A stretch of DNA of 40,696 nucleotides from Deltaproteobacteria bacterium (GCA_009930495.1 RZYB01000007.1:1-40696); one strand, 5' to 3'. Positions 32,346-40,696 are shown, numbered from the stretch's first letter. Numbers and translations are program-made. Notes: generated from the letters alone by a model not told the origin.

Positions 32346-34181
32346 ATGCGTATTTTGACCGATATTGGCGCGTTGCTGTCCAGTCTGTGGAAAATCGTGG
32401 ACTGGCTGCGCCGGGCCGTGCTGAACACGCTTTTTCTTGTTCTTCTGACCGTCATCGTGGTGGCCATTTTCGTGCGGCCACGCGCCGACCTGGAACCCAA
32501 TTCGGTTCTCGTGCTCGATCCCTCGGGCGTTCTGGTCGAGGAGATCCAGCCACCCGATCCAGCCGAGGCCCTGCTGCGCGAGATGGACCCCGAAAACGGT
32601 CTGACCGGGGAGAGCCGCGTCCAGGACATCGTGGACGCCGTGACCAGGGCCGCCGACGATCCAAACATTCAGGCCATGCTCATCGAGCCCGAGAACCTGA
32701 AGGGCTGCGACACGACCAAGCTGCTGACCATCGGCAAGGCCATCAAAACCTTCAAGGAACGCGGCAAGCCCGTGTTCAGCCACGCCACGACATACACCCA
32801 GGGTCAGTACCTGTTGGCCTCCAACGCGGATCAGATTTCCGTCACGTCCCTGGGCGGCGTGGCCCTGACCGGTTTTGGCACGTACCCGACCTTTTTCAAG
32901 GGATTGCTGGACAAGGCCAGGGTCAACTTTCATGTCTTTCGCGTCGGCGACTACAAAAGCGCCGTCGAACCCTTCACCCGGGATTCCATGTCCGAGGAAG
33001 CCAAGTCCATGAACCGGGTCTGGCTGGACGAGCTGTGGGCAACCTATCAGGCCGAAATCGCCGCCAACCGCCACCTTCCCCCCGACAGCCCGAGTCGGTA
33101 CGTGGAAACCATCGACACGGCCCTGGCCGCAATGTCCGGCAACGCGGCCAAGCTGGCCGTGAGCGCCAAGCTGGTCGATCTGATCCAGGCTCCGGATCAA
33201 TTCCGACGCCATGTGACCGAAAAACTGGGCAACCCGCCCGACGATCCGCGCCAAATCGGCTGGCGCGACTATCTGCGGGCCAATCCGGGATCACCGGTCC
33301 GGGACGAGGAAGTCATCGCCATCATCCGCGCCCGGGGAGCCATCATGCCCGGACAGCAGCCCGCGAGCAGGATCGGCAGCGAAACCATGGCCGATCTTTT
33401 TGAACAGGCCCGCGAGGACCCCGCCATCGTGGCCGTGGTGCTGCGCATCGACAGCCCCGGCGGCAGCGCCACTGCGTCCGAGGAAATCCACCGTGAAATC
33501 ATCCGCACCCAGGACGCGGGCAAGCCCGTGGTCGTGTCCATGGGCAGTCTGGCCGCCTCCGGCGCGTATTGGATCGCCTCGGCCGCCAACCGCATCGTGG
33601 CCGAACCGACCACTCTGACCGGTTCCATCGGCATTTTCGCCGCGTTTCCGACCTTCGAAAACACCGCCCTCGAATGGGGCGTGACCACCGACGGCGTCGG
33701 CACCACCACGCTGGCCGACCTCGGCCACCCCCTGCGCCCGCTGGCCGGCAAGACCGAGGCCGCCATCGGGCATCTGCTGCGCTTCGGCTACGACACCTTT
33801 CTCGACCGGGTTGCCCAGGGCCGACGCATTCCGATCGACAAGGTCGAGGATTCGGCCGGGGGCCGGGTTTTCAGCGGCCGCGAGGCCCTTGGCCGCAAGC
33901 TCGTGGACCAACTGGGCGGCCTGGACGAGGCCATTCTCGTGGCCAGCGATCTGGCCGGGCTGAAATCCGCCGCGACCAAGGAACTCCGCCGGGAACTGTC
34001 CCCACGGGAAACCCTGATGCAAAGCCTGTTCTCCGGCGTCGCGGCCCTTCTCCCCGCCCCCGACCCACACCTCGCGGCGGTGCTCTTCGCCGTGGACGAA
34101 CACGCCCGCGTCCTGTCCAGCTTCACCGATCCGCGACACCTGTATGCCCGCAGCCTGGAATGCGAGGTCAGTCTCCGGTGA
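32346..34181 (+). CDS. sppA: Signal peptide peptidase SppA, long (67K) form
   Basis: A 611-residue inner-membrane serine protease of family S49 that degrades cleaved signal peptides. An N-terminal membrane anchor is at about 24-43 (AVLNTLFLVLLTVIVVAIFV). Two tandem S49 domains follow, as in Escherichia coli SppA. The catalytic Lys204 (GDYKSAVEPF) is in the first and the nucleophile Ser405 (GSLAASGAYWIAS) in the second, so the dyad spans both halves. The positions match Lys209 and Ser409 of the E. coli enzyme. The start is fixed by the 5-base gap after hypF, whose last codons (CAGGAG) provide the ribosome-binding site. Probably cotranscribed with hypF, an odd pairing. A very strong terminator follows. 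Confidence 0.95.
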   Translation: MRILTDIGALLSSLWKIVDWLRRAVLNTLFLVLLTVIVVAIFVRPRADLEPNSVLVLDPSGVLVEEIQPPDPAEALLREMDPENGLTGESRVQDIVDAVTRAADDPNIQAMLIEPENLKGCDTTKLLTIGKAIKTFKERGKPVFSHATTYTQGQYLLASNADQISVTSLGGVALTGFGTYPTFFKGLLDKARVNFHVFRVGDYKSAVEPFTRDSMSEEAKSMNRVWLDELWATYQAEIAANRHLPPDSPSRYVETIDTALAAMSGNAAKLAVSAKLVDLIQAPDQFRRHVTEKLGNPPDDPRQIGWRDYLRANPGSPVRDEEVIAIIRARGAIMPGQQPASRIGSETMADLFEQAREDPAIVAVVLRIDSPGGSATASEEIHREIIRTQDAGKPVVVSMGSLAASGAYWIASAANRIVAEPTTLTGSIGIFAAFPTFENTALEWGVTTDGVGTTTLADLGHPLRPLAGKTEAAIGHLLRFGYDTFLDRVAQGRRIPIDKVEDSAGGRVFSGREALGRKLVDQLGGLDEAILVASDLAGLKSAATKELRRELSPRETLMQSLFSGVAALLPAPDPHLAAVLFAVDEHARVLSSFTDPRHLYARSLECEVSLR

Positions 34182-34187
34182 TCATTC

Positions 34188-34222
34188 CCGTTCCGCCCGG
34201 CTGGCCGGGCGGAACGGTTTTT
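34188..34222 (+). terminator. Strong intrinsic terminator after sppA
   Basis: A perfect 13-bp stem, CCGTTCCGCCCGG (34188-34200) and CCGGGCGGAACGG (34205-34217), with loop CTGG, followed by TTTTT (34218-34222). It starts 7 bases after the sppA stop. Confidence 0.95.
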
Positions 34223-34227
34223 GCGCC

Positions 34228-34256
34228 TTGCCAAGCCAGAATCGAGCGTTTAGAAA
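34228..34256 (+). promoter_or_regulatory. Candidate sigma-70 promoter for the oxidase-ruvX-mltG operon
   Basis: TTGCCA (34228-34233), a 17-base spacer and TAGAAA (34251-34256), immediately after the sppA terminator and about 97 bases before the oxidase ATG. The hexamers match consensus at 5/6 and 4/6. Confidence 0.5.
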
Positions 34257-34353
34257 TTTCCCCTTTCCGTTTTCTCCCCAGACGCGCGCCTTTCGCCGCG
34301 CCGGACAAACCGCAACTGCCGTTCTCTCCGGCATTATTCATAATGGTGTCATC

Positions 34354-37300
34354 ATGCCCCAAAAAGGACCACATATCTCCCTTGCTCCCGAACGCCTGGT
34401 CAAACGCGTCCTGGGTCTGCCCCTGGAAGAGTTCCAGACCTGGCCGGAATATCTCCAGCAGCTGGCGTTGGGTCTGGCCGAGGAACTGTTCATCATCCGC
34501 TACAACCCGTTCATTCCGGCCAAGGACGTGCGCCAGAGCGTGGCCGCCCGGCTCCAGGCCGAACGCGCGGCCCTGTCGCCGGAATATTACCGTGAACTGT
34601 CCGGCTGTCTGGACCGCTTCTGGCAAAGTTTCGAAGCGGACCAAAAATTCAAGACCACGCTCATCGGGCGCTTGTCGGCCATCATGGACAGGGAGCAAAT
34701 CGTCTCCACCGCCAACAACCTTATTGAGTGTTCCACGGACGCCACGGACCTGCGCATGGAGCTGCCGGCTCTGGTCGTATTTCCGGAAAACACGGCCCAA
34801 ATTCAGGGCGTGATCCGTCTGGCCAACGAAATGGGCTTTCCCATCGTGCCGCGTGGCGGCGGCTCCGGCCTGACCGGCGGCGCGGTGCCGGCCAAGCCGC
34901 GCACGGTCATCCTGAGCCTGAGCCGGCTCAAGGAGATCATCGACATCGATCTCGAGACCCAGACCATCAGCCTGCAATCCGGTGTCATCACCCTGAACGC
35001 CATCCAGGCCGCCGCCGCCAAGGGGCTGCTTTTGACCGTGGACCCGGCCTCCAAGGCGGCCTCGTCCATCGGCGGCAATGTCTCGGAAAACGCCGGCGGT
35101 CCCTTTGCCTTTGAATACGGCACAACGCTGGACAATCTTTTTGCCTACAAAATGGTTCTGCCCACGGGCGAGGTCATCCAGGTCCGGCGCGTCAATCACC
35201 CCCGGCACAAGATCATGCCCGAGGAAACGGCGGTCTTTGAAATTGTGGATGAATTCGGCGGCCGCAAGGAAACCATCGCCCTCAAGGGCGACGAAATCCG
35301 GGGCGCGGCCCTGGGCAAGGACGTGACCAACAAATACCTGGGCGGTCTGCCCGGCGTACAGAAGGAAGGCGTGGACGGAATCATCACCGAAGCCACGTTC
35401 ACCCTGCATCCCATCCTGCCCCTCTCGCGGGTCATGTGCCTGGAGTTCTATGGAAATTCCATGCGCAACGCCATGTATGTGATCAAAAGCATCATCGCCC
35501 TGCGCGACGAAATCCGCACCCAGGGCGATCTGGTCAAACTCTCGGCCCTGGAAGAATTCAACATCAAATATGTCCAGGCCATTGATTACGCCAAAAAATC
35601 CGAAAAATTCGACGGCATTCCCATCTCGGTCCTGATCATCCAGCTCGACTCCACGGATGAAACGGCCCTGGCAGAGGCCACGCGCGGCATCGTCGAAATC
35701 TGCGCGGCCTTTGACAACGTCGACAGCTTCGTGGCCAGCGACGCCCGCGAGGCCGAGGTGTTCTGGCACGACCGTCACCAGCTTTCGGCCATTTCCAAGC
35801 GCACCAGCGGATTCAAGCTCAACGAGGACATCGTCATCCCCACCGATGTCATCCCGGAATTCTCGGACTTCCTGGAGGAACAGAACCTGTACTATCTGGC
35901 CATCGCCTACCGCGAGGCCCTGCAACAGGTTCAGGCCCTGGATGGCATCGAGGTCGACGACGCATTCATCCGCATGGAAATGGACGTGGCCACGGCCATC
36001 ATCCGGGGCAAGACCAGCAAGAACGAACTGCCCGAACAGGAATTGGAACTCCAGACGTCCTTCTTTTTCCAGCATCTCAAGGGCAAGTACCCCAAACTGC
36101 ACGAGGAACTGTCCAAGATTTTCGAACACATGCAGAACACGCGCGTGGTCATCGCCAATCACATGCACGCTGGCGACGGCAACTGCCACGTCAACCTGCC
36201 GGTCAACTCCAACGACGCCCGCATGCTCGCCCTGGCCGAGGAGGCCGTGGGCAAACTCTTCCACAAGGTCCTTGAACTCAAGGGCCAGGTTTCCGGCGAA
36301 CACGGCATCGGCATCACCAAGATCGGCTTTCTGGCCGAGGAAAAAATCGCGGCTCTGCGCGGCTACAAAAAAAAGGTCGATCCCAACAACATCTTCAACC
36401 CGGGCAAACTGACCCAGCGCGATCTGGTCGTTGTGCCCTACACCTTCTCCTTCAACCGGCTGATCAAGGACATCAACAAGACCGCGCTGCCGGGCAAGGA
36501 AAACCTGATCAACCTGCTTTTGAACGTCCAGACCTGTACCCGCTGCGGCAAGTGCAAGCAGGTCTGCCCCATGTACCTGCCCCAAAAAGGCCTGCTCTTT
36601 CACCCGCGCAACAAAAACATCACGCTGGGCGCATTGGTGGAGGCCCTCTACTATTCCCAGCTGCAAAACGGCGAGCCCGATCCGCGCCTGCTTGGTGAGC
36701 TGCAAAAAATCCTGGACCACTGCACGGCCTGCGGCAAATGCTTCGCCATTTGTCCGGTCAAAATCAGGACCCAGGACGTGACCCTGCAGATGCGGGCCTA
36801 TCTGGAGGAAAAAGGCGCGGGCGGACACCCGTTCAAAAACCGCGTTTTGAACCTCCTCAGCCAGGACCCGCAAACCATGCTGCCCAAGGTGGCCAAGCTG
36901 GCTGGTCTGGGCCAGGAACTGGGCAATCGAACCGTGACCCTGCTGCCAAAATCCTGGCGCGATCACCTGGACAATCCGCTGCTCCATGGCAAGGGGCCGA
37001 CAACCCAGTTCAAAAATCTCAAGCAATCCTTGAATTTGAGCAAGGGCAACATCATCACCCAGGACGGCATGCCCCACAAACGGGCCGTGCTCTACTTTCC
37101 GGGATGCGGCGCGAGTCTGTTCTACCGCTCCATCGGCGTGGCCGCCGTGCGTCTGCTCCTGGACGCGGGCGTGACCGTGGTGCTGCCGCCGAACCATCTG
37201 TGCTGCGGCTATCCGCTCCTGGCCTCGGGCTGCAAGGATCAGTACGACCGCGTCGGCGCGGAAAACCAGAAGCTGCTGGACGCGACCATCCGCAACGCCG

Positions 37301-37899
37301 AGGCCGCGGGCTTTACCATCAAGGCCGTGCTGACCTCATGCGGCACCTGCCGCGAGGGCATCAGTGGATACAGGCTGAAATCCCTGGACACACGCCAGAT
37401 CGAATTTTTCGACGTGGTTCAGTACATCGTCCAGAATACCAAAAGCAGCTTCGGACAGGGCCCCGAGCAGCTTCTGTACCACGCTGCCTGCCACCACGAA
37501 TGGACAGGGGTCGCGCCCCTCAAGGCGCCCGATATCTATGCCGACGAGCTGGGCAAGCTGGTCCGGTCCAAGGTCGCGATCTCGCCCTTTTGTTGCGGCG
37601 AATCCGGCCTGGGCGCCCTGACCTCCCCCAAGATTTACAACCGGCTGCGGGCCCGCAAAAAAGAACAACTGGGCAAGGACCTGACCGGCTATCCGGTCGA
37701 AAACCCCATCGTGGTCGGCTGCCCGTCGTGCAAGATCGGCATCAGCCGTTCGCTGCTGGAAATGAACGTGAACCGGGAGGTGTTGCACACCCTGGAATTT
37801 CTGGCAGCCATCGGGCACGGTCCGACATGGCGCAAGGACTTCATCAAACGCCTGAACAAAGCCTTGGTCGCTGGCGCGGTCCAGACCATCACCGTATGA
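34354..37899 (+). CDS. FAD/Fe-S oxidoreductase, D-lactate-dehydrogenase type (GlcD-GlcF-like fusion)
   Basis: An 1181-residue fusion. After an N-terminal region of about 140 residues comes an FAD-binding PCMH domain (VPRGGGSGLTGGAVP and GGNVSENAGGP), the FAD-oxidase C-terminal domain (NHMHAGDGNCHVNLPV, SGEHGIGITKIG), two [4Fe-4S] ferredoxin motifs starting at Cys728 (CTRCGKCKQVCP) and Cys790 (CTACGKCFAICP), and two CCG domains (FPGCG with LCCGYPL; HAACHH with PFCCGESG). This joins in one chain what GlcD and GlcF do as two subunits. A D-2-hydroxyacid, most likely D-lactate, would be oxidised, with electrons leaving through the Fe-S/CCG part to menaquinone or a heterodisulfide-like partner. Lactate is the standard growth substrate of this group. 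No transmembrane helix is visible. The ribosome-binding site before ATG 34354 is poor. The stop overlaps ruvX. Confidence 0.9.
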   Translation: MPQKGPHISLAPERLVKRVLGLPLEEFQTWPEYLQQLALGLAEELFIIRYNPFIPAKDVRQSVAARLQAERAALSPEYYRELSGCLDRFWQSFEADQKFKTTLIGRLSAIMDREQIVSTANNLIECSTDATDLRMELPALVVFPENTAQIQGVIRLANEMGFPIVPRGGGSGLTGGAVPAKPRTVILSLSRLKEIIDIDLETQTISLQSGVITLNAIQAAAAKGLLLTVDPASKAASSIGGNVSENAGGPFAFEYGTTLDNLFAYKMVLPTGEVIQVRRVNHPRHKIMPEETAVFEIVDEFGGRKETIALKGDEIRGAALGKDVTNKYLGGLPGVQKEGVDGIITEATFTLHPILPLSRVMCLEFYGNSMRNAMYVIKSIIALRDEIRTQGDLVKLSALEEFNIKYVQAIDYAKKSEKFDGIPISVLIIQLDSTDETALAEATRGIVEICAAFDNVDSFVASDAREAEVFWHDRHQLSAISKRTSGFKLNEDIVIPTDVIPEFSDFLEEQNLYYLAIAYREALQQVQALDGIEVDDAFIRMEMDVATAIIRGKTSKNELPEQELELQTSFFFQHLKGKYPKLHEELSKIFEHMQNTRVVIANHMHAGDGNCHVNLPVNSNDARMLALAEEAVGKLFHKVLELKGQVSGEHGIGITKIGFLAEEKIAALRGYKKKVDPNNIFNPGKLTQRDLVVVPYTFSFNRLIKDINKTALPGKENLINLLLNVQTCTRCGKCKQVCPMYLPQKGLLFHPRNKNITLGALVEALYYSQLQNGEPDPRLLGELQKILDHCTACGKCFAICPVKIRTQDVTLQMRAYLEEKGAGGHPFKNRVLNLLSQDPQTMLPKVAKLAGLGQELGNRTVTLLPKSWRDHLDNPLLHGKGPTTQFKNLKQSLNLSKGNIITQDGMPHKRAVLYFPGCGASLFYRSIGVAAVRLLLDAGVTVVLPPNHLCCGYPLLASGCKDQYDRVGAENQKLLDATIRNAEAAGFTIKAVLTSCGTCREGISGYRLKSLDTRQIEFFDVVQYIVQNTKSSFGQGPEQLLYHAACHHEWTGVAPLKAPDIYADELGKLVRSKVAISPFCCGESGLGALTSPKIYNRLRARKKEQLGKDLTGYPVENPIVVGCPSCKIGISRSLLEMNVNREVLHTLEFLAAIGHGPTWRKDFIKRLNKALVAGAVQTITV

Positions 37900-38300
37900 A
37901 ACTCCTGGGCATCGACTACGGGCAAAAACGCATCGGACTGGCCATCTCCCAAGGGGGGATGGCCTTTCCGTTCAAAACACTGGTCAAAAGCACCAAGGAC
38001 CGCCTTTTCGCCGATCTGCTGGACATCATCGAACGGGAAGGCATCGAGGCGGTCGTTCTGGGCCTGCCCCTTGATCTGGACGGCCAGGAAACGCTGACCA
38101 CGCGCCAGGTGAAAAATTTCCAGGCCAGTCTGGCCCGGCGCGTGGCCCAGCCCATCCACATGGTCAATGAGGCCCTGACGTCCTTCGAGGCGGCCGAACG
38201 GCTGCGCCAGGCCGGAGTGCCCGAACGCAAGCAGGCGGCCATGCTCGACCAGATGGCCGCGGTCTGCATTCTGGAGATTTTTTTGGGAGCACAGCGATGA
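37896..38300 (+). CDS. ruvX: RuvX/YqgF family nuclease (pre-16S rRNA processing)
   Basis: A 134-residue RNase H-fold protein. In Escherichia coli YqgF is needed for 5' maturation of pre-16S rRNA; relatives are annotated as putative Holliday-junction resolvases. The opening LGIDYGQKRIGLAIS contains the first catalytic Asp, VVLGLPLDLDG the family's second motif, and the last acidic residue is probably Asp in AAMLDQMAA. Start and stop each overlap a neighbour by 4 bases (ATGA at 37896-37899 and 38297-38300), so oxidase, ruvX and mltG are translationally coupled. The ruvX-mltG pairing is common across bacteria; attachment to a lactate-type oxidase is unusual. Confidence 0.93.
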   Translation: MKLLGIDYGQKRIGLAISQGGMAFPFKTLVKSTKDRLFADLLDIIEREGIEAVVLGLPLDLDGQETLTTRQVKNFQASLARRVAQPIHMVNEALTSFEAAERLRQAGVPERKQAAMLDQMAAVCILEIFLGAQR

Positions 38301-39331
38301 AACGACGGCTGATCATATTCGGACTGAGCCTGGTGGCATGTATGATTCTCGCGGCGGGCGGACTGTTCCTGGCCGGCCGCTATTTTCTGGAAACGCCCTT
38401 GGACACCACGACGAACAGCACCCGCGTTTTTACCATCGAATCCGGGGAATCCCCGCGGGTCGTTGCCAAGCGCCTGGAACAGGAAGGGCTGGTGCGCTGG
38501 GCCGAGGGTTTTCGGCTTTGGGGGCGCTACACGAAGGAAACCCTGCAGGCCGGCGAGTTTGAATTGTCGGCGGCCATGAGCCCACGCCAGATTCTGGATG
38601 TCCTGGCCCATGGCCAGCCCATGCTGCACCGTCTCCAGTTCGCCGAGGGGCTGACCATGCGCGAAGTGGCCCAGGCCGTGAACGCCACCGGACTGACCAC
38701 GAGCGAACGCTTCCTGGCCGCCTGCCGCGACCAGGATTTTTTGCGCAAGAACGGCATCAACGCCACCGACGCCGAGGGCTACCTGTTTCCGGAAACCTAT
38801 TTTTTTCCGCGTATTCCCAAACAGGACCCCTACCCCATTCTCCAGGCCCTGCTGGACCGCTTCGCGGCCACGGTCCGCGATCTGCCCCAGGCACGCGATC
38901 CAAAAATCCTGCACGACACCGTTATCCTGGCCTCCCTTGTGGAAAAGGAAACCGCCGTGCCCGCCGAACGCGGTACCGTGGCCGGGGTTTACGCCAACCG
39001 CCTGGAGCGGGGCATGTTGCTCCAGTGTGATCCGACCATCATCTATGGATTGGGCGCAAGCTTTGACGGCAACCTGAAAAAATTCCACCTGACCGACGCC
39101 GCCAACCGTTACAACACCTATGTCCATCCCGGTCTGCCCCCCGGGCCCATCTGCTCGCCGGGCAAGGCCGCCCTGGACGCGGCCGCCCATCCGGACCGGC
39201 ACGAATTCCTCTATTTCGTGGCCCGCCAGGATGGCACCCATCATTTCAGCCGGACCCTGAACGAGCACACCAACGCGGTCATCAAATATCAACGCCGAGG
39301 CCGCCCCATGCCGTCCTCGTCCGCCAACTGA
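38297..39331 (+). CDS. mltG: Endolytic murein transglycosylase MltG
   Basis: A 344-residue inner-membrane lytic transglycosylase that cleaves nascent peptidoglycan strands and is thought to act as a chain-length terminator. One N-terminal transmembrane helix is at about 5-27 (LIIFGLSLVACMILAAGGLF). A LysM-like region follows (FTIESGESPRVVAKRLEQEGLV), and the YceG catalytic domain has the motif ASLVEKET, whose Glu216/Glu218 include the catalytic acid, then YANRL, LQCDPTIIYGLG, YNTYVHPGLPPGPICSPG and the FVARQDGTHHFS end. Length and motif order match the family. ATGA overlap with ruvX fixes the start. It is the last gene of its operon; only the reverse-strand terminator hairpin follows. Confidence 0.95.
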   Translation: MKRRLIIFGLSLVACMILAAGGLFLAGRYFLETPLDTTTNSTRVFTIESGESPRVVAKRLEQEGLVRWAEGFRLWGRYTKETLQAGEFELSAAMSPRQILDVLAHGQPMLHRLQFAEGLTMREVAQAVNATGLTTSERFLAACRDQDFLRKNGINATDAEGYLFPETYFFPRIPKQDPYPILQALLDRFAATVRDLPQARDPKILHDTVILASLVEKETAVPAERGTVAGVYANRLERGMLLQCDPTIIYGLGASFDGNLKKFHLTDAANRYNTYVHPGLPPGPICSPGKAALDAAAHPDRHEFLYFVARQDGTHHFSRTLNEHTNAVIKYQRRGRPMPSSSAN

Positions 39332-39337
39332 CGCCCC

Positions 39338-39366
39338 AAAAAAGGTGGAAGAGCCTGTCTTCCACC
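39338..39366 (-). terminator. Intrinsic terminator between convergent mltG and HD-GYP genes
   Basis: GGTGGAAG (39344-39351) pairs with CTTCCACC (39359-39366), extendable by AA/TT. On the minus strand six T follow (39338-39343), so it ends the HD-GYP transcript. On the plus strand only TTCTG follows, giving weaker termination for mltG. Confidence 0.85.
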
Positions 39367-39393
39367 TTCTGCTGATTCCAACCCGTTTTTTTC

Positions 39394-40506
39394 TCACCGC
39401 CCCAAGGCTTCCCGCTGTTCCTCGGATTCGGCGTTGTCCAGGGCGATATGCCGGAATTCCTCGTGATGGGCGGCAAAAATATCGGTCAGATCCGGATCGA
39501 AATGAACGCCCCGACCCTCAATGATGATCTCCACGGCCCGGCCATGAGTAAACGGCGGCTTGTAGACCCGGCGGCTGATCAGGGCGTCATAGACGTCGGC
39601 CAGGGCCATGATCCGGCCGCACAGGGGGATCTCCTCTCCCTTGAGACCGCGCGGATAGCCGGTGCCGTCCCATTTTTCATGGTGCGTGTGGGCGATTTTG
39701 GCGGCTAGGCGCAAAAAAGGCATCACGCCAAGCCGCTTTTGCACGGCTTCAATGGCGCCAAAACCGTATTCGGCGTGGCGCTTCATGATCTCGAATTCCT
39801 CGTCCGTCAGCTTGCCCGGTTTGAGCAGGATATGGTCCGGCACCCCGACCTTGCCGATGTCGTGCAGCGGGCAGGAATTGACCAATAAATCGATATAGTT
39901 CTTGTCGAGCAGCCCCCGATACACGGGATGGTCCTCCATTTCGCGGGCCAGCAGGGCCACGTACCCCTTGACGCGGTGGATGTGCTCGCCGGTCTCCGGA
40001 TCGCGGAATTCGGCCAGGATGGCCATGCTCTCGATGGTCGCCTGCTGGGTCAGCAGGACCTCGCGGGTCCGCTCGCGGACCCGCCGCTCCAGAAGATCAT
40101 TGTGCTGGCGCAGCTCTTCCCTGGTCCGGGCCAGGGTCAGATGCGTCTTCACCCGGGCCAACAGCTCCTCCAGCTCGAAAGGCTTGGTCAGATAGTCCAC
40201 GGCGCCAAGCTGAAACCCCTTGGATTTGCTCTCCAATTCCGACAAGGCCGAAAGCATGATGACCGGCACCTCGGCCGTGCGCGGCGAGGCCTTGAGGCGG
40301 CGCAGCACCTCGTAGCCGTCCAATCCCGGCATCATGATGTCCAGCAGGATCAGATCCGGGGGCTCGCGTTCGGCCATTTCCAGGGCCGTTTCTCCATCGA
40401 GGGCCACGGACAGGTCGTAAAGCTCCCCCAGGGTGCCGACCAGAATATCCAAATTCAATGTGGTGTCATCGACAGCCAAAATGCTACTTCCAGACAGATG
40501 CGTCAT
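39394..40506 (-). CDS. Response regulator with HD-GYP domain (RpfG-like c-di-GMP phosphodiesterase)
   Basis: A 370-residue two-domain signalling protein. The receiver domain (about 8-122) has acidic pocket DD at 13-14, phospho-acceptor Asp56 (LILLDIMMPG) and Lys108 (TKPF). A coiled linker (about 125-155) leads to the HD-GYP domain, with His215/Asp216 (CPLHDIGKVGVPD) and the HHEKWDGTGYP signature near 278-290. HD-GYP enzymes hydrolyse cyclic di-GMP, so phosphorylation probably tunes motility or surface behaviour. ATG 40506 overlaps the stop of the upstream gene (TGATG), implying coupled translation with a kinase-like partner. An in-frame GTG three bases earlier is also possible. Confidence 0.92.
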   Translation of the reverse strand: MTHLSGSSILAVDDTTLNLDILVGTLGELYDLSVALDGETALEMAEREPPDLILLDIMMPGLDGYEVLRRLKASPRTAEVPVIMLSALSELESKSKGFQLGAVDYLTKPFELEELLARVKTHLTLARTREELRQHNDLLERRVRERTREVLLTQQATIESMAILAEFRDPETGEHIHRVKGYVALLAREMEDHPVYRGLLDKNYIDLLVNSCPLHDIGKVGVPDHILLKPGKLTDEEFEIMKRHAEYGFGAIEAVQKRLGVMPFLRLAAKIAHTHHEKWDGTGYPRGLKGEEIPLCGRIMALADVYDALISRRVYKPPFTHGRAVEIIIEGRGVHFDPDLTDIFAAHHEEFRHIALDNAESEEQREALGR

Positions 40507-40696
40507 CACGAACAGTCCTTTTGCAAACGCGTGCACAGTTCCTCGGCCAGGGCCCTGGCTTCCGGGAATTCATAGGTGTCCACCAGACGCCCCAGGCGAG
40601 TGATGCCCGCGCGCAAACCGGGCGTCAGGGCGCGGGAACGCAGGGCCTTGAGCGCGATCTGGCATCCCTTGGGCTTGCGCGAATCCAAAAGCGGCA
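40506..40696 (-). CDS. C-terminal tail of an upstream signalling protein (cut by window edge)
   Basis: Only the last 62 or so residues are visible, and the frame is open to the window edge, so the start lies outside. The tail is helical and basic (LLDSRKPKGCQIALKAL, ARALAEELCTRLQKDCS). It resembles the short helical segment found after the last receiver domain of hybrid histidine kinases in this group; that assignment rests on memory of such tails and on the overlap with an HD-GYP response regulator. No catalytic motif is visible. Confidence 0.6.
   Translation of the reverse strand, partial: PLLDSRKPKGCQIALKALRSRALTPGLRAGITRLGRLVDTYEFPEARALAEELCTRLQKDCS

Noticed and set aside
34168-37197. 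A minus-strand open frame of about 1000 codons opposite the FAD/Fe-S oxidase.
   Set aside because: A shadow frame with the same skewed composition and no ribosome-binding site or recognisable motif.
1-40696. CRISPR repeats, tRNA or rRNA genes, insertion sequences, prophage genes.
   Set aside because: No regularly spaced direct repeats, cloverleaf sequences, rRNA stretches, transposases or integrases were seen on either strand.

Overview
The window looks like chromosomal DNA of a sulfate-reducing bacterium of the Desulfovibrionales, most like Desulfomicrobium. The DNA is GC-rich, with strong G/C third-position bias. It carries a periplasmic [NiFeSe] hydrogenase whose large subunit reads an in-frame UGA as selenocysteine and closely resembles, from memory, the Desulfomicrobium baculatum enzyme. 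Other pointers are HypF, a three-module FAD/Fe-S D-lactate-dehydrogenase-type oxidase, NtrYX with a DUF4390 protein, and a rhodanese-ferritin-like fusion. The genus is inference; nothing was searched. Coding density is high. I see no rRNA, tRNA, insertion sequence, prophage or CRISPR array.

Layout. 1-5979 (+): the end of argS, a SPOR membrane protein, an agmatinase-type ureohydrolase, an RlmD/TrmA-type RNA methyltransferase and a long-chain acyl-CoA ligase. 5989-7085 (+): a promoter, a yybP-ykoY (Mn2+) riboswitch with a terminator expression platform, and the membrane protease gene htpX. 7115-8734 (+): a sigma-54 promoter and flgE standing alone. 8735-9541 (-): a DapF-fold racemase/epimerase. 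9662-12275 (+): uppP, a CYTH protein and an M29 aminopeptidase, overlapping. 12352-14718 (-): an ACT-domain protein, a UPF0210 protein and a small membrane coiled-coil protein. 14850-16726 (+): purT and a secreted DUF2059 protein.

16806-19865 (-) is the hydrogenase locus: hysB, hysA with its Sec codon and bSECIS-like hairpin, a strong terminator, then the maturation endopeptidase. It follows an AT-rich 350-bp interval with a good sigma-70 promoter. 20218-24412 (-) is DUF4390-ntrY-ntrX. 24633-28556 (+) holds a fused SucC-SucD ligase, the rhodanese-ferritin-like protein and a DUF362 protein. 28754-29869 (-) is a soluble histidine kinase with a Cys-rich sensor domain. 30034-34181 (+) is hypF and sppA. 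34354-39331 (+) is the FAD/Fe-S oxidase, ruvX and mltG, joined by ATGA overlaps. 39394-40696 (-) is an HD-GYP response regulator and the tail of a protein cut by the window edge.

How they work together. HysB/HysA, the endopeptidase and HypF form one functional set: HypF starts synthesis of the Fe-bound CN ligands and the endopeptidase trims HysA after His502, so the enzyme can be folded, exported by Tat and oxidise H2 in the periplasm. SelA/B/C and HypA-E must lie elsewhere. Envelope functions recur (UppP, MltG, SppA, HtpX, SPOR, NtrY). The most unexpected arrangement is the Mn2+ riboswitch in front of htpX. The most consequential annotation trap is the hysA UGA, which would be read as a stop.
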